Counted from the stretch's first letter, positions 22,448 to 35,154 are shown. The stretch is DNA of 64,000 bases from Agapanthus africanus (GCA_030015575.1 JASDDO010000001.1:515277772-515341771), one strand, 5' to 3'. Notes: generated by a model from the letters alone, not told the origin. Made by a program: numbers and translations.

Positions 22448-24515
22448 TGTTAGTGTATATGCCCTAGAGGCCATTACTGTATCATACTAGTTTGTATATT
22501 ACTTGACGGAAGCTTGGGATATTCACAGTTGTATAGACAATCTTGCTCGAAATGGTAGTATGCTACTTGGTTTGTTTCTACTTTAATGTGTGCATGTGTT
22601 TCTTTTAGCATATCGCCTATACATATTAGTGGAGCCCTTAGGATCTTTGCTTGATTACCAGCGTTGTGATGGCAGTCACACTAGTGGGGGCTGGGTAATC
22701 TACAAGCACATCCTTATACAGGTCTCTAGTCGTAGGATTATCGAGACGGGGCATCGATACTCCGAAGTAGACTAGCGTATGCGCTTCTCATCCCAGCAGA
22801 AGAGATGGTCTGTTCCACAGTCGTCAGTACGTCGTACTGGAGATAGTATGCGGGTGCTCGTTGGGTTACGAGTACACTGGACATGACTCGTCGGGAACTG
22901 TTGGTTGGTACTATACCTATCGTCAGTTATCAGTTCCCAGGTGACATGAGTACAGCTTAGTCCACTGACTTGACACTGTCACTTCGCCTCGAGTGTGTTC
23001 CCACTATTCTTAGATTGCTACCCTACCACGGCTCAAATGAATCGTGCAAACAGGTAGCAGTTGGGTGCAGTCCCGAAGCACTTGGAGGCAGTGACGGTTA
23101 GACAGGATTCGTCTCTCCCGGTATTGGGGGTTGATATCGCGCTTTGTCAAGGAGAGCCATTACACATAGTCGTCCCTGGCCAGAGCAAGCGAGATATACT
23201 GGTAGGTTATCCAGTGTTGTCTCAGGGTGTTCTGGGCTACACTCCGACACGACTTGTACCGCTATTAGGGGACTGACATTTACCACCCCCTAGGCCCGAC
23301 ATGCGATATTCTCAGACGAACAGACCAGACTGTAAGGAGATTGTCACATTCAGGTTCAGTAGGAGTTCGGATGGGTTCACCTCATCAGTCTTCTTATCGG
23401 CATCTACCCGGGGACCGTTACGTACAGCTAGTACCGCTTGCGGCCTGTGGTTAAACCCACTGCCAGCATAGTGTCGAGTCTTTAGAGTCCCACACAGAAG
23501 GCTATTCTCCTTTGGGCAAAACAGAGTAGAGGTCGCATGGTTTTGCGACAGGGTTCGTTCACATCCGCGCACTTGTGCACGTTTGGTGTCCGGGCAGTTA
23601 TTACCAGCGGGCTTTGGTTTAAGCCAGATCCTAGTATATGTTTTGGGATTGGTTTTATCTCATTGTATTCGTGTTTCTCGGAACACGGATGCGGGTGTGT
23701 ATGCACAGTTGACAGAGGCCGAGACAGAGGATTCTCATTAGGGTTGTTGACTGTTGACTTTTTCTAAACCCTAATGAGAATAAGAAATATGATTGATAAT
23801 ATTAATTAAGTATTATTGTGCCATGGTTGAGTTGAATATTTGACTTTTGTTGACTTGTTGACTTTGTTGACCGGTTGACTATTTTGGACTTGTTGATCAT
23901 CATCATTTCATTTCAATGATGCTTCTTGTTCTTTGCAAAATGCATTAAATGCATGAAATAATAATGGTCATTGAAACTAACCATCACAATTCTTAATTAT
24001 TATTATTACCATCATTAGTCTTTCTTTTGTGAGCATGGTTGTAAAAAGTCAAGCTCATTCTCACTTGATCACTCTCTCTCATCCAAAGCTCACCCTCTTT
24101 CTCTCTCTCAAAGCTCTCATGTCTCATGTGTTGAGAAGCATGAGCTATTGAGATAAAACCTTCAAAACTCTTCTCTACTCACTCTAGAGTTTTAGGTCTA
24201 GCAAGCCAAGCACTTTAGTTACCTCTCGGTTGAGGTAGGAGCTCAAGGTAGAGGCTTTCAGGTGGATCCTTCTTCGACAACAAGGAGACTACGAGGTGGA
24301 GCCGATCCAACCACTCCAAGGAGCAAGAAGAGAAGAAGTTCAAGACCTAGCTATAACCCTCTAACATAGTAGTTAAACTTGTAGTTAGTTTGCTAGGTTT
24401 TTGTTTAGCAAACATTCTCTTTTCTAGTCCATGATACCTTGTCATAAAACATCGTTTTTTACCGTTTCCACCTTCCCGTAAGAACCGGGACGGGTAACGT
24501 GGACTTACAGCAACA
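22448..24515 (+). repeat. 3' LTR of the Angela-like copia element
   Basis: A 2068-bp LTR beginning TGTTAGTGTATATGCCC and ending GGACTTACAGCAACA. Its start matches the solo LTR at 3959-6164. The bases to its right are GGATC. The 5' flank is lost, so the target duplication cannot be checked. Confidence 0.85.
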
Positions 24516-25330
24516 GGATCTTATAATTAGAAAATTCAAAATTAGAAGAATAAGAATCAAAATTAATTTGCAGCATATTGGTTAATTTTTATCTCTCTTG
24601 TGAATCCATATTGGTTTGAAATGATCGTCTTCTTAAAGATGAAACACCCATATTATCTTGTGAAGACGAACCTGACATTTTTAATTAAAAATTTCAGTAA
24701 CAAAGAAAGATGATAAAAATATACAAGAAAAATATGTAATCAATACAAAGAAAACAATGATTTTAAATAGCATAATCAAATTAGTGAAACTGAAGTGAAG
24801 ATTGAGACTGCGAAAATGAAGATCGTGTGATTTCAATTTTAGCAGTAAACTTCTCGGAAATTAAAGAGAGTGATTGGGAGATTGAAAATTTTGTTGTTGT
24901 GGATTGTGAGAAGAATGAGAAGTGTAGATAGATATTTATAAAGTTTTGAATTAGGGGTATAGAAATGTATAATTTTGAGTGAGAATGTTTTAGATAATTT
25001 TATAACCCTCACTTTAATTCAAATTTCCTTCTTTAATTAAAAAAAACCCACCTCCATTCAAAAAAAAGCCTATTCCAAGAAATTGGTCGGTCCCCACCCC
25101 AAAACCCCCTAGGCCAAACGACAAAATTCAAATTTGAATTTGGCTGGTTGGCCACCGGGTAGGGCCGTCAGGCTGCAAACGGCCAGGCCGGCCCAGGCCC
25201 GCAACGTGGCGCTCGGGCCGGGCCACCTTGAATGTAGTTGTGTGGACTTTGCATGCAATTTTTACGGCATTCATGAAATTCCAAACAATAGCCCCAATTG
25301 AAATTCCAAACAATAGCCCCAAACAATAAC
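24516..25330 (-). mobile_element. Possible 5' end of a hAT-like DNA transposon
   Basis: On the minus strand there is a subterminal zone rich in GGCCCGG-type words (25160-25225), typical of plant hAT ends. It is followed by an A/T-rich promoter-like stretch and a short frame starting MSGSSSQDNMGVSSLRRR (24589-24678) that ends after 29 codons. No transposase domain is present and I cannot define terminal repeats. A 23-bp direct repeat lies at 25275-25321. This is a tentative call from composition and layout only; it could be unrelated intergenic DNA. Confidence 0.3.
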
Positions 25331-27411
25331 CAACGAAGAGCATCTGAAGGATCGAAACTTCACGATGAGTGATGGGCGGGAACCCTTCATCTTGGAGCAG
25401 GCAAGTTTTCTTGAGGGCAACAATGTTTCCTGAGCGTTTTTTTTAAGGCTAGAACTTCAAGAAGCATAGAGAATATAGTTGTTGGAGTGTCGAAAAAGTC
25501 CTGTTGCCTCTCTAACCGCTCTATGCAACGGAGTTAGCTTTCAATTTAACTTAAGGGCCGTAGGTTAGTGGTTTAAGTGGCTGTTTTCGAAAATAGTCTT
25601 TTTGAGGTGTTGTTTTTCAAAATAGGAGATTTTTTTACTCGTTGTATATCAGAAAAAAAAACCTTTAATAATTTATTCGTGTGCTTCTCGCACATGCTAA
25701 ATAGGTTAAATACTAGTTATTTGTTCAATATCAATTTTACCAATTTAATTACTATGTTGCAATTTTAGTAATAGAATTATGTAAATTTGATGTTCCTGAA
25801 ATGACTCTCCTATTCATGTAGTAGAATTCACATGGGTTACAAGGTGTCTCGTTAGATAAAAGATGAGGTAGGGGTATAATTAACTAGATAGCGGATCTCA
25901 TACGGATATTCTGTCGCACTTTCCATACAATGAAAAACTTGATAGCCAATGTGGATTGTACCGGACCGGTAGAAAAAGATTTTTTTTCTTTTCCAAAGGG
26001 ACGATTGGGGTATGTAAATTAAAATCTGAAGCTAAAAAATAGTTGAAATTTTAAATGAGATGACGAGGTGGATAAATTGCAATAGGAATAAATTGTAGTT
26101 TTTTGGATATGGAGTCAGGATAAAGGAAGTTTATTTTTAAGCGAAAGTAAAGTAAAGAGGATGCAAACTATGGTTTGCAAGCCCAAGCCCCGTTTTAAAA
26201 TATCCTATGATTATGTTATAAGATGTTAAGATGTGTGTTTGGAAAAGTGGAGTCTATAAAACTTAGATCGGATTGGACTGTTATCTCAATTTTGGAATTG
26301 AGAGAAAGGCGGCTGTCTCAACTCGAAAATAGATACCACACATGGTAAAGTCATCATTTTGGAGTTTACTTTTGCTAATATTATGAAACTCCAATTTAGA
26401 ACACCTAACTCTGTTCCCAAACAACGTCTGATTGACGATATTATCTACCTCCGTGGAGTCAGCATTATAAAAATAAAAAAAAGGAGTAAAATTGTCTTTT
26501 ACCGAAATTCTTAAGATGACCCATGTTGGCATTTGGTTTAGTTGGTGAGTTGGTCATAGGTGATTGATTCAAAGTAGAATTGCTATTTAAGGTGAAAGCA
26601 CAAAATTTTATATTTGATTCTTTATTGGTGCATGGTGATCATGAGAGAGACTAAAAAGCATTGTTCTGTTTGGTTGCTTCAAATTATAGGGTGCTATAAG
26701 AATCCAAACCTTTGGCAAACAAGCATATTTTCAACCTTGGTTTTAAATATGCTTTTTGAAGAAGAATAGATTGTTTTGCCATAAATAGATATTATAATTT
26801 TTTTTCTTAAAGATTTGCTATATAAACTTTTATAATTCAAATTTATTAAAGTTTATCTTTACTATTAAATTAGCAACTAAGACATGTTTTCATTATCTTC
26901 ATTTCATTCATATTTATTCTTATGGCTCTGCTAGCTAAAATTCTACTGCTAGTTCCGAATGGCGCGGTTAATGGTTTTTTTATAGAACATATCTAAAATC
27001 ATTTAGTTTTTTCTTTCGAGTAAAGTGTGCATGTGCAGCCTGCTATGCAACACACATATACACGAGATGGGCCCACCAGATGTGTGAGTGTTGTGCAATG
27101 GGTTGCGTAGGCACTCTTTTTGCATTTCTTTTGTTATCAATATTTTTCTTTATCAAAAAGGTCTTGATTAAGACACATCTTCATAAATTTGACAAAGATA
27201 TAAAATAGATGTCTTCTGATTATTTTAATCATTATAATTTTCCTACCGAAAAAACTACTAAAACAAAGCTTCCCATCGTCCTAAGATGTTCTCCGGTTTT
27301 TAGATAACAGAGAAGTAAATTTTTTTTTTAAAGATAAAAAGATTATAAATTTTCTACATATATTTATAATTTCTTTAGGCAAGCAAAAAACAAAACAAAA
27401 CCCATGCTTCT
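25331..27411. other. A/T-rich intergenic DNA, no gene recognised
   Basis: About 2 kb with only short frames that resemble nothing I know. There are weak MITE-like hints: words related to TGTTTGG...CCAAACA around 26235-26425, and a roughly 75-bp imperfect inverted repeat near 27040-27115. Neither can be bounded. Confidence 0.6.
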
Positions 27412-27517
27412 TCCTTTGGTCTTCAGCTCAGTTGGTACCAACTTACTTTTCAATGTCAGAGGTCGCAAGTTCGATCCCCGAAATGGGTAGATTTTCCGGG
27501 AAAAACAAAAACAAAAA
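27412..27517 (+). repeat. tRNA-derived SINE-like sequence
   Basis: CAGCTCAGTTGG (27424-27435) resembles a tRNA A box, and GTTCGATCC (27469-27477) matches the B box, about 33 nt apart. An A-rich tail (AAAAACAAAAACAAAAACA) follows. The layout fits a short plant SINE or a retroposed tRNA. No clear flanking duplication was found. Confidence 0.5.
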
Positions 27518-27519
27518 CA

Positions 27520-27641
27520 CCAAACCATGTTTAGATTATCGTAATAACAATTAGTTACATTAGAATCATACACAGTCACATATAACCCCGAACATCAAAC
27601 CATGTTTAGATTATCCTCATAACAATTAGTTACATTAATAC
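27520..27641 (+). repeat. 75-bp-period tandem duplication
   Basis: CAAACCATGTTTAGATTATC and the following ~28 bp occur at 27521 and again at 27596 with three differences. Confidence 0.85.
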
Positions 27642-27676
27642 AAAAGTTTAACAAAATCAAACTTTGAAAGGGAAGG

Positions 27677-27843
27677 TGATGGAGGTCAGGATCTTCTTCA
27701 GATGTTGTCCTCCGTCGATCTGTCGTGAGCGTTGATGGACGGCTGAGATTGATGGTGAGGGTCGTCTCCCTGAGCGTGTGGATCTCAGTGGGCTTGATTT
27801 GGAGTGAAGCCGTGAAGCCGAGCTACCTGCAAAGAAGTCCCGG
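27677..27843 (-). repeat. Left (3') LTR fragment of the Tat-type element
   Basis: It matches 29501-29666. The similarity stops after GTCCCGGGG, where gag coding sequence begins. It ends TGATGG... (CA on the minus strand) next to GAAGG. Confidence 0.75.
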
Positions 27844-29433
27844 GGTAGTTCTCTTGCTCCCGGTCTGCCTGTCGCTTTTCCCGCAGGTACTTTGCCAGGT
27901 GGCCCGAGCGAATCAACTCCTCGATATAGTCGCGGAGTTGTTTACAGTTCTTGGTAGGGTGTCCCTGCAACCTATGGAAGGCACAGTACGGGCCTCGAGT
28001 CCGTTTGGCCGCTGTATTGGTGACCGGTGGGAGCTTGAAGAATCGCTCGCCCTTCGCCTCCTCCAACAACTCAGTCTGAGAGATGTTGAGCAGAGTATAC
28101 TCCTAGAACTTCGGAGAGTATGGCTTTGGCCGGTCGACCTTCTTCTTCTCTTTTATGCCCATCTTCTTTTGGTCGGCCTGGTCGCCCCTGGGGAGGTTTG
28201 CGTTTACTTCGGACTCAAGTTGGATTTCTCGCTCGGTCCAAACTTTTACCTCAGCCATGGTCCTGGGTTGCGCCAATGCAAAGGAGCGGAGCCACTCCTT
28301 GTGCCTAAAACCTGACCTCAGAGCTGTGATTACAGTCTCGTCCCGGTGCTCGGGGACTTCAAGAAGAGCGTTGTAGAAGCGAGTGACGTATCCTTTAAAG
28401 GATTCTTTGTCCCCGCTCTTTATAGTGAAGAGGTAATCGACGGTCCGCTTCTATCGTCTGTTCTCGACGAAATGTCCGAGGAACTGGGCGGCCAGCTCAT
28501 CAAAGATAGAGATGGAGAGTCGCGTGAGCCCTCGGAACCAATCTCGTCGCGCCCGGATGAGAGTGGCGGGGAACGCTCGGCATTGGGCAGCGTCGGAGTT
28601 GTCCTGGAAGCTCATGCCCGCAGTAAACGCATCCATATGGTCTTTCGGGTCGGACTTCCCGTCAAAGAGGGCCACTTTTGGAGGCTTGTTTCTGGATGAG
28701 ACGCGGATAGCGAGCGGCTCTTTAGTGAAGGGCTTCGTAAGCGAGTCGGCGGCATACCGGGCCCCCTTGTTTGAAGGATGACCCTCTCGATGTATACCCT
28801 CGATTTTCTTTTCGAGGGCGTCAAGACGGTCGTGGTACCCCGAGAATTCGGCGTAGTCGTGTTATGGCCCTTCCCGCTGGTGGTCTGCTCCTGACTGCGG
28901 CTCCGGTTCCGTTCTATCAGGTTCCTCAGGTCCCCTGGTGAGGTCATTCTCGAGTCGTCATGGCAAGTGCCGCCCGTGCGACCCTGTCGTGGGAGAGGGT
29001 GTCGGCTATGCCTGGGAGCAGGCTAGCTGACTGACACCTCCTTGGGTGGGACGGGAGCGCGATGGGCCTCGGGGTAGGGAGAATTTTCACGAGACATCGG
29101 CGTGGAGCTATGAGGCACCCAACGGGTCATTGAATCGGTTGCCGCGGGAGACCTGTGGCCGCCGAAGATAGCAAGACGATGTTCAGTAGTGCCAGCGTGG
29201 GTAGCGTCATCTCTCCCTCTACGGAGGTCGTGATCCCGAGGTGGGGAAACGGCGACCTGCGGGGCTTGTCTCGCCGCTCGGACACGGACAAGGGCATCCA
29301 TGATGGATGCGAGCGTGTCTATCCATGCAGAGAGGGCGTGAACGGCGTTAGGGGGAGAAGTGGATCCGTCCGCGCCTCCGTTGTGAGGAGGGCGGTGGCT
29401 GGTGCTTGGATCGTCACGGTGTTCACTCGCCAT
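27785..29433 (-). pseudogene. Tat-type gag pseudogene
   Basis: The minus-strand frame starts MASEHRDDPSTSH at 29433, with a hydrophilic N-terminal region and a helical IDTLASIMDALVRVRAAR segment. The capsid-type domain follows near 28450-28675 (FDGKSDPKDHMDAFTAGM, CRAFPATL, WFRGL, FDELAAQFLGHF). Near 27870-27990 is the C-terminal motif YCAFHRLQGHPTKNCKQLRDYIEELI, of the kind seen in Tat/Retand gags. Breaks include TAG after KEVSVS (29023) and at least two frame changes before the capsid part and before 28069. No pol follows; the frame instead runs into LTR sequence and ends there. Plus-strand frames over this region are shadows. Confidence 0.83.
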
Positions 29434-29500
29434 GAGTTCAAGACCAGAAGATCAACTTTTGATGAGTGGAATTTTTAGGGTTCCCACAGACGGCGTCAAC

Positions 29501-29987
29501 TGATGGAGGTCAGGATCTCCTTCAGATGTTGTCCTCCATCGATCTATCGCAAGCATTGATGGACGACTGAGATTGATGTTGAGGGTCGTCTCCCTGAGCG
29601 TGTGGATCTCAGCGGGCTTGATTTGGAGTTAAGCCGAGCTACCCGCAAAGAAGTCCCGGGGAGTTTATACCACCGTGGACCCTCCGACGATCAAGTTAGC
29701 AGAGGTATTTGGACAGAGTAGCGGCTTGTTGGGGAAAAATTGTGTTACCTGGGTCGCCTGAGAGGGGTTTTTTTTATAGCTGTTGCCATGAGTTATCTGG
29801 CGTGAGATCTTCGCCGGCCGTTATGCCCTTGGCGTTACTCCTGCGTGAATGACAGGATCCCCCATTAATATCGTGATACGCTCGTTAATGGGGGGATGCG
29901 ACGGCGTGGAACGTCGGATCGTGGGGCGGCGGATATCTCGTGTCTGGCAAGATGTGCGGAGCCGTAACGGAGGCGTCTGTGATCTGC
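29501..29987 (-). repeat. 3' part of the right-hand (5') LTR of the Tat-type element
   Basis: It starts at TGATGG, directly next to the primer-site variant, and matches the left fragment over its first ~165 bp. It is interrupted at 29988 by the D array. Confidence 0.72.
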
Positions 29988-32623
29988 TGTCACGACCCAA
30001 AATGGCACGTGACTGGCACTTGAATCATATGAAGTCTATAGGACCCCATCTAATTCAAGCAAGCTAAAAATCGCAGAAATCTAAACCATTTTAAAGAAGG
30101 AGTGATGAAAACTTAACTTTAAAACAAGTGGTTTTAAATAACATAAGCAGAAATATTGCACTTTTAAAACATCAAGTCTTTTCTGAAAATTTCTGCAGAG
30201 TTTCTTTTGTAAATACTGGCCCCAAAAGGGTACAACATGCATAATATGAATAAAGGCATCCCCAAGCGGGAGCTAGCTCTTCGTCAATTGACGGTCACAA
30301 CCACGCAAGCAACATAGTATACAATACCAAGGGCGAGTATCAAAACTCAAAAGGAAACTCAAAAAAAAAATATCAAGAAAACCATAATAATACAACGCGC
30401 GACTCTACGGTCGAAATAATAATACACTGGTCTTCTAGGTCTAAAAATATACAAGTCTGGTTGATGGAGTTTACTAGATACAACTGAATATAAATGCACA
30501 ATGGTGGTCACGATGTGAGTGAACCCACCTACCAAAGCAATCACTCGGAATGGGAGCAGTGTGCCAGAAAGCCGCAATGAAACCTGTACGGCAAAAACCT
30601 GCAAGAACTGTAGCACAACGGGGGTGAGTTGCCAACTCGTGACTAGAAAACATCACAGAGCAGAAATCGTATGTATGACTCAATCCTAGGTCAATACGAT
30701 CAGTAATAAATATATTCAATATGATAAAATCTGAAGTATGATAAGGTGGCAAGGGTAAACATCTGCACATAAGTGTAATACCAAGTGCTCGTGTCAGTGC
30801 CTCGGGTAGCAATATATCATAAACATGAGGTGTGATCAATGTATTCAATATGAAATCAGTGTCAACTATATCACGAAATCTATAAGTATGTGGATATCAT
30901 CCAACTATTTAATTAATGCATGTATGCATGTGGATCTCATCCACGTGTCAACCAATGACACAACAACATCATACAAGTAAATATCATAAAAGCATATGCA
31001 TGAAAGTATGAGGATATAAATCAACGTGTGTCCCTCGCGACACATTAAATCATGGAACCTGAGTGCCCAGCCTCGACACTCGAAACATCATGAAACCCGT
31101 GCCCAGTATCGGCACGTAAATTCTCATATCTCTCGGGCTTCGTCAGTCCGGATCGGGCCATAACATCTTTCGACTCCGTTCAGTATCCTCCGGATAGCCG
31201 CCAAGTCCAACCAATCACCGGTAGGTACTAACCACCCTGCCAGGCTCATCGTCTACTCCACGAAAAATATTTCTCGCCCCGGGGAACCATACCGGGTCCA
31301 CCATGCACCCGCAAACGGATCATCCACCTTCTCGAATCGGATTTCTATCATATGTCTCAGAACCGAGAAAACGCATGGTGGACGCACTGAAATATCATAT
31401 CAAGAGAAACCGGGATTTTAAAACAATACATACTTTCTTTTGAAATATCCACGGTTCTCAAATCCAGAAATCTCATGAAAATAGCATATCTCAATACGTG
31501 AAGTCATAAAGCATGATATATGCGACATATAATAGAAATGTAAGCATATCCGTATATCATGTACATGGAACAGCAATATGCACATATCAAGGGAAAACCG
31601 CTCTTTTAAATGATTCCAGTTTTAAAATATATTCTGCGGTTCCCAATTTCTCCAAAGTCAAATGCAGTATCGTAAAAAGGTGCATATGTAACTGTAGCAA
31701 GTAAATTGTGCACGGAATCATATCATGAGGCAGCAACCCTACTGTGTAGTGACATGGCAAGTATCGATGATGAAGTGTGTGAGCCGGCAAGCAGGTGTAC
31801 GTAGAGCATACGCATCATCGGTAATGGTGCCGGTGTCCTGACAGCATGGGTCTAATATAACATAAATCATAAGTATATAAGCATGCAATGCGCTAAAAAC
31901 AACGTGAATATAAGGAAATGGAAAAGTAAATGCAACAATAAGGAATCCACATTAGTTATACGAGTTATACAGTTTGTCATTTGAAATCACACAAATCGTG
32001 GTGTTTGGAAAATAGGGGCTACGGTGTTTTTAAGAAAAAAGGTACGTCCTTTGAAATATTCGTAGAATCTCTTGGCCTGTCTTTAAAATACCCACGATTC
32101 GTTAGTTTTGGAAATAGGTATGACTCGAGTCTAGTCTAACATCTACAAGTAAACTACAAGACTAAACGAACACACTAATCGAAAGGGTAAGGGAAAACCA
32201 TCTAAGTCTGAGTCGATATATATAAATATAATAGTCGGTGATCCCGCCTCAATAGTATCACATACGATACAATATATAACATGACATTCTCGAGTCAAGA
32301 GTGCGGATCTATTATCAATATAAATCTCGTACGGTAAATCCATCATACGGCATCCCAATCTGGGTACGGGTCGAATCTCACATTTATCTCATCATTTATC
32401 TGGTATCCTTATCATCATAACCTGTAGTAGGGGTACTGATCTAAATCTAGTACAAACTGATACCATCTGCATATATATGCATGTATAAAAACACACGCCT
32501 AAAGGCCCGCTATAATCTCATATCGTATCTCACCATACGAATCAAAGCATATCACCGATCTCATAGCATCATGCCTAAACTCATCGACTCATCTCCAAGT
32601 ACCATGTACAATCCTAATCATCC

Positions 32624-32667
<44 letters not shown>
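32624..32667. repeat. (TA)n microsatellite in D LTR1
   Basis: About 22 TA units. At the same place LTR2 has short TA and GT runs, and LTR3 has a CA run at 62948-62970. Confidence 0.88.
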
Positions 32668-32669
<2 letters not shown>

Positions 32670-32934
32670 CCATACCTGTGTGTGTATGTGTGTGTGTATA
32701 CATATCCCCATATACGCATAAGTAAAACAAAGTAAGCATGTGTGTGCGTGTGGGTGTAAACCTTATTCTAGGGCTCGCGACTAAACTAACTAACGACACT
32801 ATCATCCAATTGTACTAAAATTATCCATGACTCCCAAAGTCTATCTAGATAATCATAATCTCAAAATAAACATATGAATATATCCATATAATATGTACCC
32901 TACACTACACTACGAACTGCGGGGGTGCTATACG

Positions 32935-33622
32935 TAGGGGTGTAAACGAGCCGAACTCGAGCCAGCCAAGCTCAGCTCGAGTTCGGCTCGTGGTTCTTTT
33001 TGTCGGCCCAAGTCCGGCTCGTTTAGTTATCGAGCTAGAGATGCTCGGCTCGAGTCCGGCTCGATTAAACATGCTCAGCTCGTGTTCGGTTCATTTGTGG
33101 CCCATTAACTAAACGAGCCGAGTTCACGAGCCGAGCTCAACTGAGCTCGTTTAGAGCTCGTTTGTGAGCTCGGCTCGTTTTCAGCTCATTTACTCATATT
33201 AATAGTATCTTCCAAGAAAAAAACATAATTAACAATAATGCTTAAAACTCAGGGTTTTGAGATATGGAAAAATTAAAAAACATTAACATCTAGGGCATTG
33301 AATGGGTTTAAGTGCTGGGTTTTATATTTATCTCAGTACACTTTATATACTGTCATTTAATTGAATTAAGTGTTCTGAGAGTTGTATAGAATCTGCTATA
33401 TATTACATATTATTACTGTTTTTTTTTCCAAACCGTGTAACCCAGCCGAACCCGAGTCAATACCGAACGAGCCTGGCTGAGCTCGAGTCCGGCTCGTTTA
33501 ATAAACGAGCCGGACTTTCTGGCTCATGTCCGGCTCATTAATAAATGAACCGAATTTGAACGAGCTGATACCGAGCCGAACCTTAATCGAACCCGAGTTG
33601 GCTCGTTCAATTACCACCCCTA
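32935..33622. mobile_element. 688-bp hAT-like non-autonomous transposon
   Basis: It is bounded by TAGGGGTGTAA... and ...TTACCACCCCTA, imperfect terminal inverted repeats. The flanks repeat TATACG; taking AGGGGTG as the end gives 8-bp flanks with one mismatch, as in hAT elements. LTR2 and LTR3 show the empty site (GTATACGTCATCC at 63224 in LTR3). Both ends are packed with GAGCCGAGCTCG-type words in both orientations. There is no transposase frame. Confidence 0.83.
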
Positions 33623-35141
33623 TATACGTCATCCACCCGACTTTCCCCGTAGATATATATCTACTCACATGTTCTTCGCTTGCCGATGCCGATATCGCCA
33701 CGCGCTTGCTTGTCATCTCGAGGTTCTCGTGGGGGTACCTACAACCAATAACGTATCGTACCGTATTAAAATCCAATTCAAAACCAAAACGACACACGAA
33801 TCTCACATAGGTCAAAACCTATGGTCTACTCACACAAAAGAGCCCAAAAACACCCGATATCGATGTACAAACGTCAAGTGACCGATACCAAACACAAATA
33901 TCAAAACTTAAATTCATAAAAATCACGAAATACAAGGCAGCAAACCATAAAAGTGTTCCCAGATTTTAGTTCAGGTCAAAACTAGGTGCACAAACAGTAC
34001 TGAGGTGATGTATAGGGTGTATATAACCTATAGAAAGAACCTGGGCACCCAAATCCACCAAGTGGCCAGCCAATACCCCCTAAAATCCGGCCTTCTCGGT
34101 TCTGGGAGAGAATTGGGACCTCGTACTTGCAGGGGGTCTCCTAGGGTCTTAATTTGGTCACTAGAGTTATTTGCTTCTCTCATAAAATCCCCGGGTCACT
34201 CCAGATTTCTCTGCACCCTCACATTACACACAAACCGACATGAAAAGTTTCAGAATTGGGTTTCAGGTTTCAGTTTGTGATTGGTATGGGTTTTAGACAT
34301 TAGGGGGGTTAAGGGCACCAATAAAGCTCAAGTTTACCAACACAACTCAAAACTTCCTCAACCCTCTTCTAGGAATTTCAAAGTCCATCAAAACTACACT
34401 AAAACGGTTCTAAACACATATGGATACTAAAGTGAATGAAATACAACACTAATGGCAATGAAAGTACCTTATCTGGCAACTCAAGAATATTCTTGAATTG
34501 CCCAAAGTGCTCAAAATCCATCCTTTCTTGGTCCAAAGTGCTTGTGATGATCTCGTGCATGTTTTTATTGAAGTGGAGATGAACTTTGGATGTGTTTTTA
34601 GTGGAGTTGTGAGGGGTTTGAGGTGGTGGGAGAGAGGGCAGCAGCCAAGGTGAGAGGGAGAGAGGAAAAGATGAAGGAGAATGAAAGAAACAAATGGGCA
34701 TGGCTCTCTCTTGACCCCTCACTCTCTCTCTCTCTTGCCCATACCTCATTATTTTACCCTTTTCTTTTCTTTTCTTATCTTTTCTTTTGTTTTCTCTTCT
34801 CATTTAAACCAAGCACAAATAAAAACCAAATGAAGCCATGGTTACAAAATATAACAAATGTGAAAAATGACATGGTGCATGTCATGTGCACAAAACAAGC
34901 TTAATGCACGATTAGCGATATTTAATCGCGATTAGCATTAAAATAGAGTATAATTAATTATAGAAATTTGTAATTTGCATGAATCACATAAAAGGCCCTC
35001 ATTTCTGTAATTCCTATAATTTTCCAAATTTTTCCCAATTTATCGGTATTTAATTATACCGCCATATTAAAATATTCATAATATTTATTATTAAATTATA
35101 AAAATTCCCAAAATAATATTTTATTTTTCTGAAATGTTACA

Positions 35142-35154
35142 GTCTTCCCCCCTT
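35142..35154 (-). promoter_or_regulatory. Polypurine tract of D copy A
   Basis: On the minus strand AAGGGGGGAAGAC directly precedes the LTR start TGTAACATTTC. The AAATTCGGGGACCGAATTT block typical of plant gypsy 3' ends precedes it. Confidence 0.87.

Larger units (their letters stand above)
19401..24515 (+). mobile_element. Ty1/copia Angela-like element, 5'-truncated
   Basis: Plus-strand element from the protease active site through integrase, RT and RNase H to a PPT and a complete 3' LTR. The 5' LTR, PBS and gag are missing; the break falls at the protease DTGS motif. The domain order PR-INT-RT-RH marks Ty1/copia. The LTR start with ATGCCCTAGAGG is of the BARE/Angela kind. Several stops and one clear frameshift make it inactive. 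Confidence 0.9.
27677..29987 (-). mobile_element. Tat-type gypsy gag-only remnant
   Basis: A direct repeat of about 165 bp (27677-27843 and 29501-29666) marks its LTRs. At 29482-29500, on the minus strand, the right-hand LTR is followed by a variant of the TTGGCGCCGTCTGTGGGAA primer region known from plant Tat-type elements (here TTGACGCC...). Only gag lies between the repeats, and the left LTR is cut so that gag runs straight into it. The right LTR is interrupted at 29988 by the D array and should resume beyond the window. Confidence 0.75.
29988..35141 (-). repeat. D LTR1, carrying a hAT-like insert
   Basis: Read on the minus strand it begins TGTAACATTTCAG at 35141 and ends TTGGGTCGTGACA at 29988. 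It is 5154 bp in total and about 4460 bp without the insert at 32935-33622. It aligns throughout with LTR2 and LTR3. It holds a minus-strand open frame of 124 codons (30474-30848) that is also open in the other two LTRs; it has no recognisable domain. Confidence 0.88.

Noticed and set aside
26235..26425. MITE with TGTTTGG/CCAAACA ends
   Set aside because: The arms match too poorly and no target duplication could be fixed.
27412..27490. Functional tRNA gene
   Set aside because: Box matches are reasonable but arms do not pair well and an A-rich tail follows; better read as a SINE-like sequence.
27725..28315. 196-codon plus-strand frame as a gene
   Set aside because: It is the shadow of the minus-strand Tat gag, which has recognisable gag motifs.
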